A stretch of 64,000 nucleotides of DNA from Bacteroidota bacterium (GTDB lineage Bacteria > Bacteroidota > Bacteroidia > Cytophagales > Cyclobacteriaceae): the NCBI GenBank assembly GCA_018266395.1, contig JAFEAM010000012.1:62001-126000 (forward strand). The letters are read 5' to 3'. The notes under the pieces were generated by a model that was not told where the DNA came from, made no database searches, and worked only from the letters and a program-made list of their open reading frames with translations. The translations under genes were made by a program, and so were the position numbers. How positions within the stretch are numbered: position 1 is the first letter of the stretch; each line of letters opens with the position of its first letter. Below, piece after piece: positions 35,563-44,861 of this stretch.

Positions 35563-36200
35563 TTCTTAATAGAGTTGATAATGAATTCGTACGTTTCTTC
35601 CTTACGACGCTCCATCAGTGCCGTAAATTGTTCGCTGTTCAGTTGCATTAGCGTCTCCAGAACAGGCCTTGCTACAAATGGATACAGACACAGCGACATG
35701 ATATGGATTAGCAGCATTCGGCCCTCAATGGGTCTGATGGTGCCGTTCTTGATTTCTTCCTCGGTCTGCTTCTCAAATGCCTCAATCAGAATTCTTGGAT
35801 TGATGCCGATCTTACTGCCGTGTTTCAACAAACGTTCTGGATCTTGTGCAATTTCATTGATCACAAATCTGGCGAGGTCAGGATGCTTCAGGAGTGTGTT
35901 GATTTCATGATGAATCATCCTTCTGATCTTCTCGAAGAACGAAATATTTCCGGCATCGAAAATCACAAACAGTCCCTTGAAGAATTCCGAGAACCTCGTT
36001 TCAAAGATGATGTTGAAGATGGTCTGCTTATCCCTGTAATAGTAATGCAATAACGCGCGGTTCATTCCGGCTTGCCTGGCTATGTCTTCGGTACGCGTGG
36101 CAGCAAATCCCTTCTTGGTGAATACCATCGAAGCTGCATCCAATATCTTCTCCTCAGTTGTCCTGTCGTCTTTCAAGTGTTTAACTAAATTGTTTAACAT
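35559..36200 (-). CDS. TetR-family repressor of the efflux operon
   Basis: A 213 aa regulator. The helix-turn-helix is clear at about residues 17-60 (TEEKILDAASMVFTKKGFAATRTEDIARQAGMNRALLHYYYRDKQTIF), followed by a helical ligand-binding domain. As the first gene of the tolC-hlyD-ABC operon it very likely represses its own transcription until a toxic ligand binds. The ATG at 36200 lies inside an inverted repeat; a TTG eight codons in (residue 9) is an alternative start that would leave the repeat entirely upstream. Confidence 0.92.
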   Translation of the reverse strand: MLNNLVKHLKDDRTTEEKILDAASMVFTKKGFAATRTEDIARQAGMNRALLHYYYRDKQTIFNIIFETRFSEFFKGLFVIFDAGNISFFEKIRRMIHHEINTLLKHPDLARFVINEIAQDPERLLKHGSKIGINPRILIEAFEKQTEEEIKNGTIRPIEGRMLLIHIMSLCLYPFVARPVLETLMQLNSEQFTALMERRKEETYEFIINSIKK

Positions 36201-36213
36201 TCAAATTAAACAA
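36190..36213 (-). promoter_or_regulatory. Candidate TetR operator
   Basis: TTGTTTAA (36190-36197) and TTAAACAA (36206-36213) form a perfect 8-bp inverted repeat spaced by 8 bases across the tetR start codon. Site size and location fit autorepression by the adjacent TetR protein. The surrounding sequence is AT-rich and has further partial dyads (TTTAAC and GTTAAA), so the exact edges are uncertain. Confidence 0.5.
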
Positions 36214-36252
36214 CTAAATACGTTAAAATCAAGGCATTTTTAGCATCTAATG

Positions 36253-36279
36253 AAAAAAGCCAGCCTTTGGCCAGCTTTT
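36253..36279 (-). terminator. Terminator of the beta-oxidation operon
   Basis: Read on the minus strand: AAAAGC, a 2x2 internal mismatch (TG/TG), GCC, loop AAA, GGC, then GCTTTTTT. The stem is interrupted but the U-run is good, and it lies about 25 bases after the acyl-CoA dehydrogenase stop, before the tetR promoter. Confidence 0.6.
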
Positions 36280-36302
36280 GGAAATTCAAAGGTTCTGTTT
36301 GA

Positions 36303-38120
36303 TTAAAAAGGGTAGTCTCCTTTGTCGATAATATAATCGGCAACCTTTCTTCTCGCCTCCTTCAGGTTATAAGGATCAATCTTTGTGAACCGCTTCAGTC
36401 CCAGGAGCATGAGACGCAGCTCATCACCTTCTGCAAATGCATAGATGGCTTGCCTTCCGGCGACATGTGCTTTTTCGACTGCGAAGTGCAAGTAGATCAG
36501 CGCCATTTCTTTGTGTACAGCACAAGCCTGCTCTCCCCTGATGCCGATCATTTTCTCGACACGCAATAAAGTTGATTCAGCAACATATCCCTGAATCAGC
36601 ATGTCTGCCAGATTCATGAGGATTTCCTGCTCATCTGAAAGCTTCATCAAAAATTTTTGCACAGCTGCGCCCGCAACCATCAATCCTGCCTTCTTCAGAT
36701 TGGCCAATACCTTCTTCTCTTTGACAAAAACCCCTCCTTCATCAGCAGATCCAAAATCCGGAATGGCCATTAACTCCTTCTGAACTGCCATGGCAGGTGT
36801 CATCAGGTCCAATGTGCCCTTCATCGCCCTTTTTAGCAGCATGTCTATAGTGAGGAGGCGATTGATCTCGTTAGTGCCTTCAAATATCCGATTAATCCGC
36901 GCATCGCGATAAGCACGGTCCATTGGCCCTTCGGCTGAAAAGCCCATGCCGCCATAAATTTGCACCCCTTCATCCACTGTAAAGTCAAGCACTTCGCTGC
37001 CATGAACTTTCAGAATCGCACATTCAATTGCAAACTCCTCCAATGCTTTCAGGCGGGCCTGTGCCGGCGCGAGTCCTGATGCTACAAATCCCTCATAGGC
37101 ATCGTCGATGTTCTGTGATGCCCGATAATGCGCCGATTCTGATGCGAAGATGTGCGTTGCAACTTCTGCAATCTTGTGCTTGATGGCTCCAAAGTTTGCA
37201 ATAGAAGTTCCGAACTGCTTTCTCTCTTTCGCATAGCGCGTAGCATTGCCTATGCACATCTTACTTCCACCAACTGCTGCGATGCCCAATTTGATGCGTC
37301 CTATATTCAGAATGTTAACAGCAATCTTGAATCCGTTTTCCCGCTCACTTAAAAGGTTCTCCACGGGGACAGGACAATCATTGAAAAATATCTGGCGTGT
37401 CGAAGATCCTTTGATACCCATCTTTTTCTCCTCCTCATTCATCGTGATTCCGCCAAATATCTTTTCGACTATGAATGCTGAAAGATTTTTGTCGTTATCA
37501 ATTTTAGCAAACACCACGAAAATGTCGGCAAAGCCTCCGTTCGTAATCCACATCTTTTGCCCGCTTATCAAATAGTGCTTACCGTCTTTGCTCAAAGTCG
37601 CGCGGGTCTTTCCGCTGTTGGCGTCAGAACCAGAGTCAGGCTCAGTGAGACAATATGCAGCTTTCCACTTTCCTGAAGCCAGGTTGGGAATATATTTCTT
37701 CTTTTGTGATTCATTTCCATAATACAGGATCGGCAATGTGCCGATGCCCGTGTGTGCCGAAATACTTACCGCAAAGGAGTGCCCCGCACCCAGCATTTCA
37801 GCGACAAGCATGGTAGTATTAAAGTCCATTCCGAAACCTCCAAGCTCTGGAGGAACGGATGTGCCCAAAAGGCCGAGTTCACCGGCTTTATCCAACAGGG
37901 ACGGTACGAGTTTCGGGTCCTTTTGCGAATCTATCTCATCCAGTCTCGGAATGATTTCCTTGGCAAGAAAATCCCTGCATTGCTGCTGAATCATTCTTTG
38001 CTCTTCATTGAATTCTTCTGGAATGAAGATTTCATGGGCTTTCGTTTCACGGATCAGAAATTCACCGCCCTTGATTGCTTTCTTCTCTGCTGTCGCTGTA
38101 CTCATATTAACTGCATTCAA
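36303..38120 (-). CDS. Acyl-CoA dehydrogenase
   Basis: A 605 aa flavoprotein that catalyses the first, alpha-beta desaturating step of beta-oxidation. Motifs: CLTEPDSGSDANSGKTRA and MWITNGGFADIFVVFAK for FAD binding, RKQFGTSIANFGAIKHKIAE, and IYGGMGFSAEGPMDRAYRDARINRIFEGTNEINR with the FAD/CoA-contacting C-terminal part of the core. About 190 extra C-terminal residues make it a long (VLCAD/ACAD9-like) type. The start could be at 38120 or at the ATG five codons later. It is the last gene of the MarR-headed operon. Confidence 0.93.
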   Translation of the reverse strand: MNAVNMSTATAEKKAIKGGEFLIRETKAHEIFIPEEFNEEQRMIQQQCRDFLAKEIIPRLDEIDSQKDPKLVPSLLDKAGELGLLGTSVPPELGGFGMDFNTTMLVAEMLGAGHSFAVSISAHTGIGTLPILYYGNESQKKKYIPNLASGKWKAAYCLTEPDSGSDANSGKTRATLSKDGKHYLISGQKMWITNGGFADIFVVFAKIDNDKNLSAFIVEKIFGGITMNEEEKKMGIKGSSTRQIFFNDCPVPVENLLSERENGFKIAVNILNIGRIKLGIAAVGGSKMCIGNATRYAKERKQFGTSIANFGAIKHKIAEVATHIFASESAHYRASQNIDDAYEGFVASGLAPAQARLKALEEFAIECAILKVHGSEVLDFTVDEGVQIYGGMGFSAEGPMDRAYRDARINRIFEGTNEINRLLTIDMLLKRAMKGTLDLMTPAMAVQKELMAIPDFGSADEGGVFVKEKKVLANLKKAGLMVAGAAVQKFLMKLSDEQEILMNLADMLIQGYVAESTLLRVEKMIGIRGEQACAVHKEMALIYLHFAVEKAHVAGRQAIYAFAEGDELRLMLLGLKRFTKIDPYNLKEARRKVADYIIDKGDYPF

Positions 38121-38186
38121 AATTCAGACGTTAGATTCTTCTCACCTGGCCCAACGTCTTATTAAGCCAGGATTTGGATTGATTTT

Positions 38187-39362
38187 CTAGTTCAACAATT
38201 CATAAATGCCTGCCACACCTTGTCCTCCTCCCACACAGGCTGTGACCATACCGTACTTCTTCTTCTGTCTGCGCAATTCATTGAATAGCTGAACTGACAG
38301 ACGAGCTCCTGAGGAACCTAAAGGGTGGCCAACAGCGATTGCCCCGCCATTCGGGTTTAGTTTATTCCGGTCAATGCCCAACTCCTTCACAACTGCCAGT
38401 GATTGAGCGGCGAATGCCTCGTTGAGTTCAATGAGGTCGATATCATCCAGTTTTTTGTCAGCTATCTTCAAAGCTTTTGGAACTGCGGCTACAGGACCTA
38501 TTCCCATGATACGCGGATCCACACCGGCAGTAGCGTAACTCAAAAGACGAGCGACAGGCTTAAGATTAAGCTGCTTCATTATCCGCTCGCTCATTACAGC
38601 GACAAATGCAGCGCCGTCTGAAGTCTGGGAAGAGTTTCCCGCTGTAACAGTGCCTCCAACAGCAAATACCGGCTTCAACTTTGACAATCCTTCAACTGTG
38701 GTATCCGCGCGGATGCCTTCATCCTTGTCAACAATGAATTCCCGTGTCTTCTTCTTCATGTTCTCATCCAGGTATACCTCCTTCACCGTGATTGGAACAA
38801 TTTCGTTCTTGAACTTCCCTTCCTTCCAAGCTGCGGCTGCCTTCATGTGCGATTGATAGGAAAATTCATCTTGCGCTTCCCTCGTAATCCCGAATTGGCG
38901 TGACACCTCTTCAGCGGTCAGTCCCATGCTGGTATAGTAGGTAGGATTTTCCTTTGCAATGGTATAATTGAGCGCAGTCTTAAATCCCATCACCGGAACC
39001 AGCGACATTGATTCAGTTCCGCCTGCGATGATAATGTCGGCTTGACCGGCATGAATGCGGTTGGATGCTATCGCGATGGCTTCCAGTCCGGAGCCGCAAT
39101 AGCGATTGATGACCATGCCAGGAACATCTGTGCCCAACGCCAGTAAGGAAATCATCCGACCCATCTGCATCCCTTGCTCGGCTTCCGGGACGGCATTACC
39201 AACGATGAGATCGTCTACCATCTTGTTCTCAAGTCCCGGAATGGACTTCACAAGGTGCTTGATCACATCAGCTGCAAGATCATCAGGGCGTACAAATCTG
39301 AAGCCTCCTTTTTTGGCTTTGCCAACCCCTGTTCTGAAGCCCGATACTATGTATGCGTCCAT
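38187..39362 (-). CDS. Acetyl-CoA acyltransferase (thiolase)
   Basis: A 391 aa thiolase that releases acetyl-CoA in the last beta-oxidation step. The nucleophilic Cys is in NRYCGSGLEAIAIA, the His in NGGAIAVGHPLGSSGAR, and the second acid/base Cys in VTACVGGGQG. The length fits FadA. It begins 20 bases after the multifunctional enzyme gene, the classical FadBA pairing. Confidence 0.95.
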   Translation of the reverse strand: MDAYIVSGFRTGVGKAKKGGFRFVRPDDLAADVIKHLVKSIPGLENKMVDDLIVGNAVPEAEQGMQMGRMISLLALGTDVPGMVINRYCGSGLEAIAIASNRIHAGQADIIIAGGTESMSLVPVMGFKTALNYTIAKENPTYYTSMGLTAEEVSRQFGITREAQDEFSYQSHMKAAAAWKEGKFKNEIVPITVKEVYLDENMKKKTREFIVDKDEGIRADTTVEGLSKLKPVFAVGGTVTAGNSSQTSDGAAFVAVMSERIMKQLNLKPVARLLSYATAGVDPRIMGIGPVAAVPKALKIADKKLDDIDLIELNEAFAAQSLAVVKELGIDRNKLNPNGGAIAVGHPLGSSGARLSVQLFNELRRQKKKYGMVTACVGGGQGVAGIYELLN

Positions 39363-39382
39363 ATCGTGTAATGTTAACTTGT

Positions 39383-41782
39383 CTAGTTTCTCAATGGTTT
39401 TCCGCCAGTCAATATCGCCTGAATCCTCTCCAAGGTTTTTTTCTCACCAGTAAGCGAAAGGAATGCTTCCCGCTCCAAATCCAGCAGATACTGCTCTGTC
39501 ACCTCCTGCGGAGAGGTCAGGTCACCGCCACACATAATATTGGCCACCCATTTGGCCACTTTAGCATCATGCTCAGAAATATATCTGCCCATGATCATCC
39601 CCTGAAGTCCCGCGAGAAACAGTGCCTGACCGGAGCGCCCCAGGACTTTGATATTACGTGCAGGCATTGGCATCGTGTACCCAGCGTCAGCAAGTTCCAG
39701 CACAGTGTTTTTTGCATCTGTAATCTGCCGATCACGGTTCATAGACACCCGGTCCACCTTCTTGAGGATACCCATTTCCCTGGCTTCCTCAGCTGAAGTG
39801 GCCACTTTTGCTGTTGCGATATTCATGAATGCATTTTGCAGGGAGTTTAATTCCACATCACCTTCTTCCAGGGCATCACTTACCCGTTTGGTCAACTCCT
39901 TTGTGCCGCCTCCACCGGGTATTAAACCCACACCTACTTCTACAAGGCCGATGTAGGTCTCCGCCGCCGCCTGAGCTACATCTGCGTGAAGGGTCATTTC
40001 ACAACCACCCCCCAGCGTACGACCTTGTGGACATACGACTACAGGTACACCTGAATACCGTATTCTCATGACAGACTGCTGGAACGCACGAATCATGAAG
40101 TCTATTTCATCATAGTCTTGCTCGATGGCATACATAAATACCAATCCAAGATTCGCACCCAAAGAAAAATCCGATCCCTGGTGGCCGATGACCAATCCTC
40201 TGAAATGCTTTTCGGCCAGATCGATGGCCTTGTTCATGCCTTCTATCACTTCGCTTCCAAGCGTGTAGCTCTTGGTGTGCCACGAAAAATTCAAGACGCC
40301 TTCTCCGAGGTCAATGATCTTCGAACCTGGATTTTTCCACACCACCCGGTCGCCCTTGTTCTCGAGAATGATAAAGCTTTCCCTGCCTGGTATCGGCTTA
40401 TACGATCGCGTTGCAATGTCATAGTACTTCTTCTTGCCCTCTTCGCTCTTGTAAAATGATTTATTGCCGGCGGAAAGCATATCATAAACCCACTGTGCGG
40501 GTTTATATCCAAGTGCTTCCATTTGAGGAACGGATTTTTCAAGACCTGCAGCATCCCAGGTTTCAAAGGGTCCAAGGTCCCATCCAAATCCGCTGCTAAC
40601 GGCATCATCTATTCTGAATAATTCATCGCTTATCTCCGGAATGCGATTGGTGACGTATTGAAACAAACCAAAGAAGGCATCCCTGTAGAAATCGCCTGCC
40701 TTATCTTTACCTGCAAGGAGCACCTTGAAACGATCCTTGAGATTATCGATAGTCTTTGTTGTTTCAAGCGTGGCAAACTTCACTTTTGTTTTTGGCTGAT
40801 ATTCCAGTGTTTTCAGATCAAGGGTCAAGATCTCCGTTTGACCCTTTGCATTTTTGGTTTTCTTGTAAAAGCCCTGCCCTGTCTTGTCTCCAAGCCACTT
40901 GTTTTGCTCAAGCTTGGTAACTACATCCGGCAGTTTGAACATGTTTCGGCTTTCATCATTAACCAATGCCGCATGAAGGTTTCCTGCCACCTTCACCAAC
41001 GTATCGAGTCCTACCACATCTGAGGTCCGGAATGTTGCTGACTTCGGCCTGCCAATTACCGGGCCTGTCAGTTTATCCACTTCATCCACATTCAGGTCGT
41101 ATTTTCTCATGGAATCGATGACCTTCAACAGACCGTAAATCCCGACACGGTTACCGATGAACGCCGGAGTATCCTTGCACAACACGGTTGTTTTCCCAAG
41201 GAAGAGATCCCCATAATGCATGAGGAATTTTGTCACTTCAGGGTCAGTTTTCGAGGTGGGAATGATTTCCAGGAGCTTCAAATATCGCGGCGGATTGAAA
41301 AAGTGGGTGCCAGCAAAATGTCTTTGAAAATCCTCGCTTCTTCCTTCAGCCATCAGATGGATCGGTATGCCCGAAGTATTTGAGGTGATTAACGTACCTG
41401 GTGTTCGATACCTTTCTACTTCAGTGAATACTTTTTTCTTTATGTCAAGGTTCTCCACAACGACTTCAATAATCCAATCACTATCCTTAATCCTGGGCAT
41501 ATCATCAGTAAAATTGCCCAGCCGCACCCTGGACGCAAATCGCTTGCTGTACAATGGGGCAGGATTTGATTTCAATGTTGAGTCAAATGAAGACTGAACT
41601 ATGCGGTTGCGCACAGCCGGATGGTCGGGTGAAAGTCCCTTCTTCTTTTCTTCCTCACTTAACTCTGACGGCGCAATGTCCATCAAAAGGACATCACAAC
41701 CGATGTTGGCAAAATGGCAGGCAATCCGCGAGCCCATGATTCCGGATCCCAGGACGGCTACTTTGCGAATGGTACGATTCAT
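39383..41782 (-). CDS. 3-hydroxyacyl-CoA dehydrogenase/enoyl-CoA hydratase (FadN-type)
   Basis: A 799 aa two-function enzyme hydrating enoyl-CoA and oxidising the hydroxyacyl-CoA. The dehydrogenase comes first: an NAD-binding VAVLGSGIMGSRIACHFANIG, then HFFNPPRYLKLLEIIPT with the catalytic His. The crotonase domain is C-terminal (about 510-710; SDFSLGANLGLVFM, then GVPVVVCPQGRTLGGGCEMTLHAD and ETYIGLVEVGVGLIPGGGGTKE). This order matches B. subtilis FadN rather than E. coli FadB, where hydratase is first. It follows marR by 27 bases. Confidence 0.94.
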   Translation of the reverse strand: MNRTIRKVAVLGSGIMGSRIACHFANIGCDVLLMDIAPSELSEEEKKKGLSPDHPAVRNRIVQSSFDSTLKSNPAPLYSKRFASRVRLGNFTDDMPRIKDSDWIIEVVVENLDIKKKVFTEVERYRTPGTLITSNTSGIPIHLMAEGRSEDFQRHFAGTHFFNPPRYLKLLEIIPTSKTDPEVTKFLMHYGDLFLGKTTVLCKDTPAFIGNRVGIYGLLKVIDSMRKYDLNVDEVDKLTGPVIGRPKSATFRTSDVVGLDTLVKVAGNLHAALVNDESRNMFKLPDVVTKLEQNKWLGDKTGQGFYKKTKNAKGQTEILTLDLKTLEYQPKTKVKFATLETTKTIDNLKDRFKVLLAGKDKAGDFYRDAFFGLFQYVTNRIPEISDELFRIDDAVSSGFGWDLGPFETWDAAGLEKSVPQMEALGYKPAQWVYDMLSAGNKSFYKSEEGKKKYYDIATRSYKPIPGRESFIILENKGDRVVWKNPGSKIIDLGEGVLNFSWHTKSYTLGSEVIEGMNKAIDLAEKHFRGLVIGHQGSDFSLGANLGLVFMYAIEQDYDEIDFMIRAFQQSVMRIRYSGVPVVVCPQGRTLGGGCEMTLHADVAQAAAETYIGLVEVGVGLIPGGGGTKELTKRVSDALEEGDVELNSLQNAFMNIATAKVATSAEEAREMGILKKVDRVSMNRDRQITDAKNTVLELADAGYTMPMPARNIKVLGRSGQALFLAGLQGMIMGRYISEHDAKVAKWVANIMCGGDLTSPQEVTEQYLLDLEREAFLSLTGEKKTLERIQAILTGGKPLRN

Positions 41783-41809
41783 ATTAAGATCTGTTGATTG
41801 AATTGACTT

Positions 41810-42265
41810 TTATGCCGTTGCTTTTTCTCTTTCAAAAATTTCATTGCGGTCAATGAGCCTGACTATTTCCTGCAGTACTTCAAAGAAGTACTTAAGCTTT
41901 TCGGGCGGAACTTCGCTTCTTACTGCTTCATTAAATCGAAGCACGGTTTCGCGGGCCTTCTCCTTTCTTCTCTTCCCTTCTTTTGTAAGCATTACCCTTA
42001 CGGACCGTTTATCGGTCTTGTCCGCTTGCCTGTAAATCAGACCTTTTTCTTCCATGGATTTCAAAAGTCGGGTCAGGCTTCTGGTCTCCAGTCCCATCAT
42101 GGGTCCGATCTTCGTGGCGGGCGTTCCTTGTTCGCCATGAATATTGAGCAGCGCATATCCGATTGACATGGTTCCTCCATATTTTATCGCCTGCTGCTGA
42201 TACATCCGGGCGATTGCGTGCCACGCAGCCTTGATGTTGAAATCTATGGTCTCTTCCCTCTTCAA
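41810..42265 (-). CDS. MarR-family regulator of the beta-oxidation operon
   Basis: A 151 aa winged-helix regulator: LLNIHGEQGTPATKIGPMMGLETRSLTRLLKSMEEKGLIYRQADKTDKRSVRVMLTKEGK covers the recognition helix and wing. The start is a TTG (42263-42265); no ATG lies at a position that would keep the first helix. Placed first in the operon with acyl-CoA genes behind it, it probably senses a fatty acyl-CoA, as FadR-type MarR/TetR proteins do elsewhere. A 12-bp palindrome lies upstream. Confidence 0.9.
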   Translation of the reverse strand: MKREETIDFNIKAAWHAIARMYQQQAIKYGGTMSIGYALLNIHGEQGTPATKIGPMMGLETRSLTRLLKSMEEKGLIYRQADKTDKRSVRVMLTKEGKRRKEKARETVLRFNEAVRSEVPPEKLKYFFEVLQEIVRLIDRNEIFEREKATA

Positions 42266-42290
42266 GGTATCGAAGGTAAATAAAATTAGT

Positions 42291-42302
42291 ATGCATGCAT
42301 AA
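42291..42302. promoter_or_regulatory. Candidate MarR operator palindrome
   Basis: TATGCATGCATA is a perfect 12-bp palindrome in AT-rich sequence, 25 bases upstream of the marR start and in the divergent gap shared with a MacB-like gene. MarR dimers bind palindromes of this size. It is flanked by ATTAG and ATAAT, which extend the dyad only partly. Confidence 0.4.
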
Positions 42303-42425
42303 TAATTCTAAATTTCCTTTTAAGCCATTCGGGGTCTTCAATGGCCATTATTTTGGCAGTCAGGTGTTCCGGCGTAACCCCAGACCTCAGTTTGGCGTCT
42401 TTGTTGATGGAATCAGAGCATCACC

Positions 42426-44855
42426 ATGATCAAGAATTACTTTACCGTTGCCCTCAGGATTTTAGTGAGACAAAAGGGCTATTCCGTAATCAACCTCTTT
42501 GGCCTTACACTCGGCATCAGCTGCAGCTTACTCATCTTATTGTACATAGCGGATGAATTGAGTTATGACCGTTTTCATCCTGATGCTGCCCGCATCTACA
42601 GGTCCAGTTTTCACGGAAGGATTCAGGACCGCGACTTTGACGCTGCAGATACCGGTGTGCCCATGGCAGAGGCACTGCAGCGAGAAGTACCTGCTGTGGA
42701 AAGTACCCTCAGACTAACCAAGTGGGGCACACAACCGGTACGCTTTGAAGAGAAATCCTTTACTGAAAAACATTTTTTGCTGGCTGACTCCAATTTTTTC
42801 GAATTCTTTTCTTTCAGGCTTATCATCGGCAATGCCAATCAGGTACTAAAGGGACCGAACAAACTGGTGATTACCGAAAGGGCGGCGAAGAAGTACTTCG
42901 GATATAAAGGGCAAGGCGATTTGACCCCTATCGGTAAAATGCTTGTTCTGGGTAGCCGCGGGGAAATGACAGTAGAAATTACCGGGATTGCCGCAGATCC
43001 TCCTCATAACAGTCAGATTCAGTTCGACATGATCCTTTCGCTTGCCTCCTGGGACGTGATCAAACAGGCTATTTGGCTGAATTCATCTGTACAGACTTAC
43101 TTCAAGTTGAGGCCTGGCGCATCGATCGAATCCGTTCAAAATCAATATCCCAAATTCATCGAAAAGTACTGCGCGCCTGAAATCCAGCAATTTCTTAACA
43201 TTTCGCTGAATGACTTCCAACAACAAGGCGGCAGAATAAGATTTGACAGTATGCCCCTCACTGACATTCACCTGCATTCAAAATTGATGGGTGAAATAGA
43301 GCCTGTTGGAAGCATTCAATATATCTATCTGTTCTCTGCCATTGCCATCCTGATCATTCTCCTGGCCTGCATCAATTTTATGAATCTCAGCACGGCCAGG
43401 TCAGCCAATCGCGCAAAGGAAGTCGGTATCAGAAAGGCAATTGGTGCTTTGCGAGGGTGGCTGGTACGGCAGTTCATGATGGAATCATTCTTGTATACTG
43501 TTTTGGCTGTTTCTTTTGCCCTTTTACTGGTCATGCTCGTTCTCACTCCGTTCAATGAACTCACAGGCAAAGAACTCACCGCATCAATGCTTTCCAGACC
43601 CTGGTTTATTTCAGCATTGATTGGATTTACTATTATGGTAGGGCTTGTTGCAGGAAGCTATCCAGCCTTTTATCTGACGTCTTTCAGGCCTGCCGAAGTA
43701 CTTAAAGGAAAGATGAGAGCGGGTCTCAGAAGCTCAGGCATCCGGAATACCCTGGTGGTATTTCAGTTTTTTATTTCCATTGGGCTGATCATCTCCACCC
43801 TGATGGTTTACCGTCAATTGAAATTTGTACAGGAAAAAAATCTCGGCTTTGAAAAGGAGCATGTAATGAACCTGCTCCACACCATGCGTCTTGACAAAAG
43901 CGGAAAGGCGTTCAAAAATGAACTTCTGACCCATCCTGAAATCATAAGTGCAACCTACTCCAATCGCCTCCCGCCCAACATAGACTGGAATTCAACATTT
44001 ACAGTGCCCGAGACCAATCAGCCCCATCTCTTATCCATTTACATCATGGATGAAGATCACCTGAAGACCATGGGATTTCAAATGATAAAAGGACGGTTCT
44101 TCTCAGCCGATCATCCATCCGACTCCAATGCCTACATCGTAAACGAAACCGCTGCCCGTCAAATGGGGTATGATACCTATGAGGGAAAAAAATTAAACTC
44201 CCTGTTCAACAGTTCAACGCCGGTAACAATTGAGTGCATCGGTATTATTAAGGATTTCAATTTTGCTGATCTGCATAGCCCCATTGGACCATTGATCATA
44301 CTCCCGGGAAAGCAACCCAATTGGGAAATGGCTATTCGACTCACACCCGGAGACGAAGCCAAAAAGCTCAAGCTTGTTGAGAGCGTTTGGAAAAAGTATG
44401 CTCCCGATGCTCCATTTGAGTACAGTTTTCTTGACGACAACTATAATGCACGGTTCCATGCAGAGCAACAAATGGGTCAAATCTTCATTGTATTTACTTC
44501 TCTTGCCATCGCAATTGCATGCCTCGGCCTATTTGGTCTCGCAACATTTACTGCTGAGCAACGTGCTAAAGAAATCGGTATCCGGAAAGTCATGGGCGCT
44601 GATGTACCTCAAATTGTCACCTTGTTGTCAAAGGACTTTGCAATATTGATTTCGATTTCGCTCATCCTGGCTGTGCCTGTAACCTGGTATGGCATGGAAA
44701 AATGGCTGCAGGGTTATGCCTACCGTGTGAGTTTCGATGTATCTATCGTACTGGTCGCAGGAGGAATTGCCTTGTTGATTGCAATGCTCACTATAAGCTA
44801 TCAATCCCTGCGTGCGGCGCTCTCCAATCCGGTGCAATCATTGAAAAGTGAGTAA
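42426..44855 (+). CDS. MacB-like FtsX-domain permease (no prefix domain)
   Basis: An 809 aa permease of the MacB/LolE class: an N-terminal helix (VINLFGLTLGISCSLLILLYIADEL), a large periplasmic MacB_PCD domain (about 45-280), three helices with an FtsX core (LACINFMNLSTARSANRAKEVGIRKAIGALRGWL), a second periplasmic domain (about 440-640) and a second FtsX core (TAEQRAKEIGIRKVMGADVPQIVTLLSKDF). Such double-FtsX permeases work with a separate ATPase in mechanotransmission or export of peptides and antibiotics. No ATPase gene is adjacent. The gene is divergent from marR and convergent with the HhH protein gene. Confidence 0.9.
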   Translation: MIKNYFTVALRILVRQKGYSVINLFGLTLGISCSLLILLYIADELSYDRFHPDAARIYRSSFHGRIQDRDFDAADTGVPMAEALQREVPAVESTLRLTKWGTQPVRFEEKSFTEKHFLLADSNFFEFFSFRLIIGNANQVLKGPNKLVITERAAKKYFGYKGQGDLTPIGKMLVLGSRGEMTVEITGIAADPPHNSQIQFDMILSLASWDVIKQAIWLNSSVQTYFKLRPGASIESVQNQYPKFIEKYCAPEIQQFLNISLNDFQQQGGRIRFDSMPLTDIHLHSKLMGEIEPVGSIQYIYLFSAIAILIILLACINFMNLSTARSANRAKEVGIRKAIGALRGWLVRQFMMESFLYTVLAVSFALLLVMLVLTPFNELTGKELTASMLSRPWFISALIGFTIMVGLVAGSYPAFYLTSFRPAEVLKGKMRAGLRSSGIRNTLVVFQFFISIGLIISTLMVYRQLKFVQEKNLGFEKEHVMNLLHTMRLDKSGKAFKNELLTHPEIISATYSNRLPPNIDWNSTFTVPETNQPHLLSIYIMDEDHLKTMGFQMIKGRFFSADHPSDSNAYIVNETAARQMGYDTYEGKKLNSLFNSSTPVTIECIGIIKDFNFADLHSPIGPLIILPGKQPNWEMAIRLTPGDEAKKLKLVESVWKKYAPDAPFEYSFLDDNYNARFHAEQQMGQIFIVFTSLAIAIACLGLFGLATFTAEQRAKEIGIRKVMGADVPQIVTLLSKDFAILISISLILAVPVTWYGMEKWLQGYAYRVSFDVSIVLVAGGIALLIAMLTISYQSLRAALSNPVQSLKSE

Positions 44856-44861
44856 GTCTTG

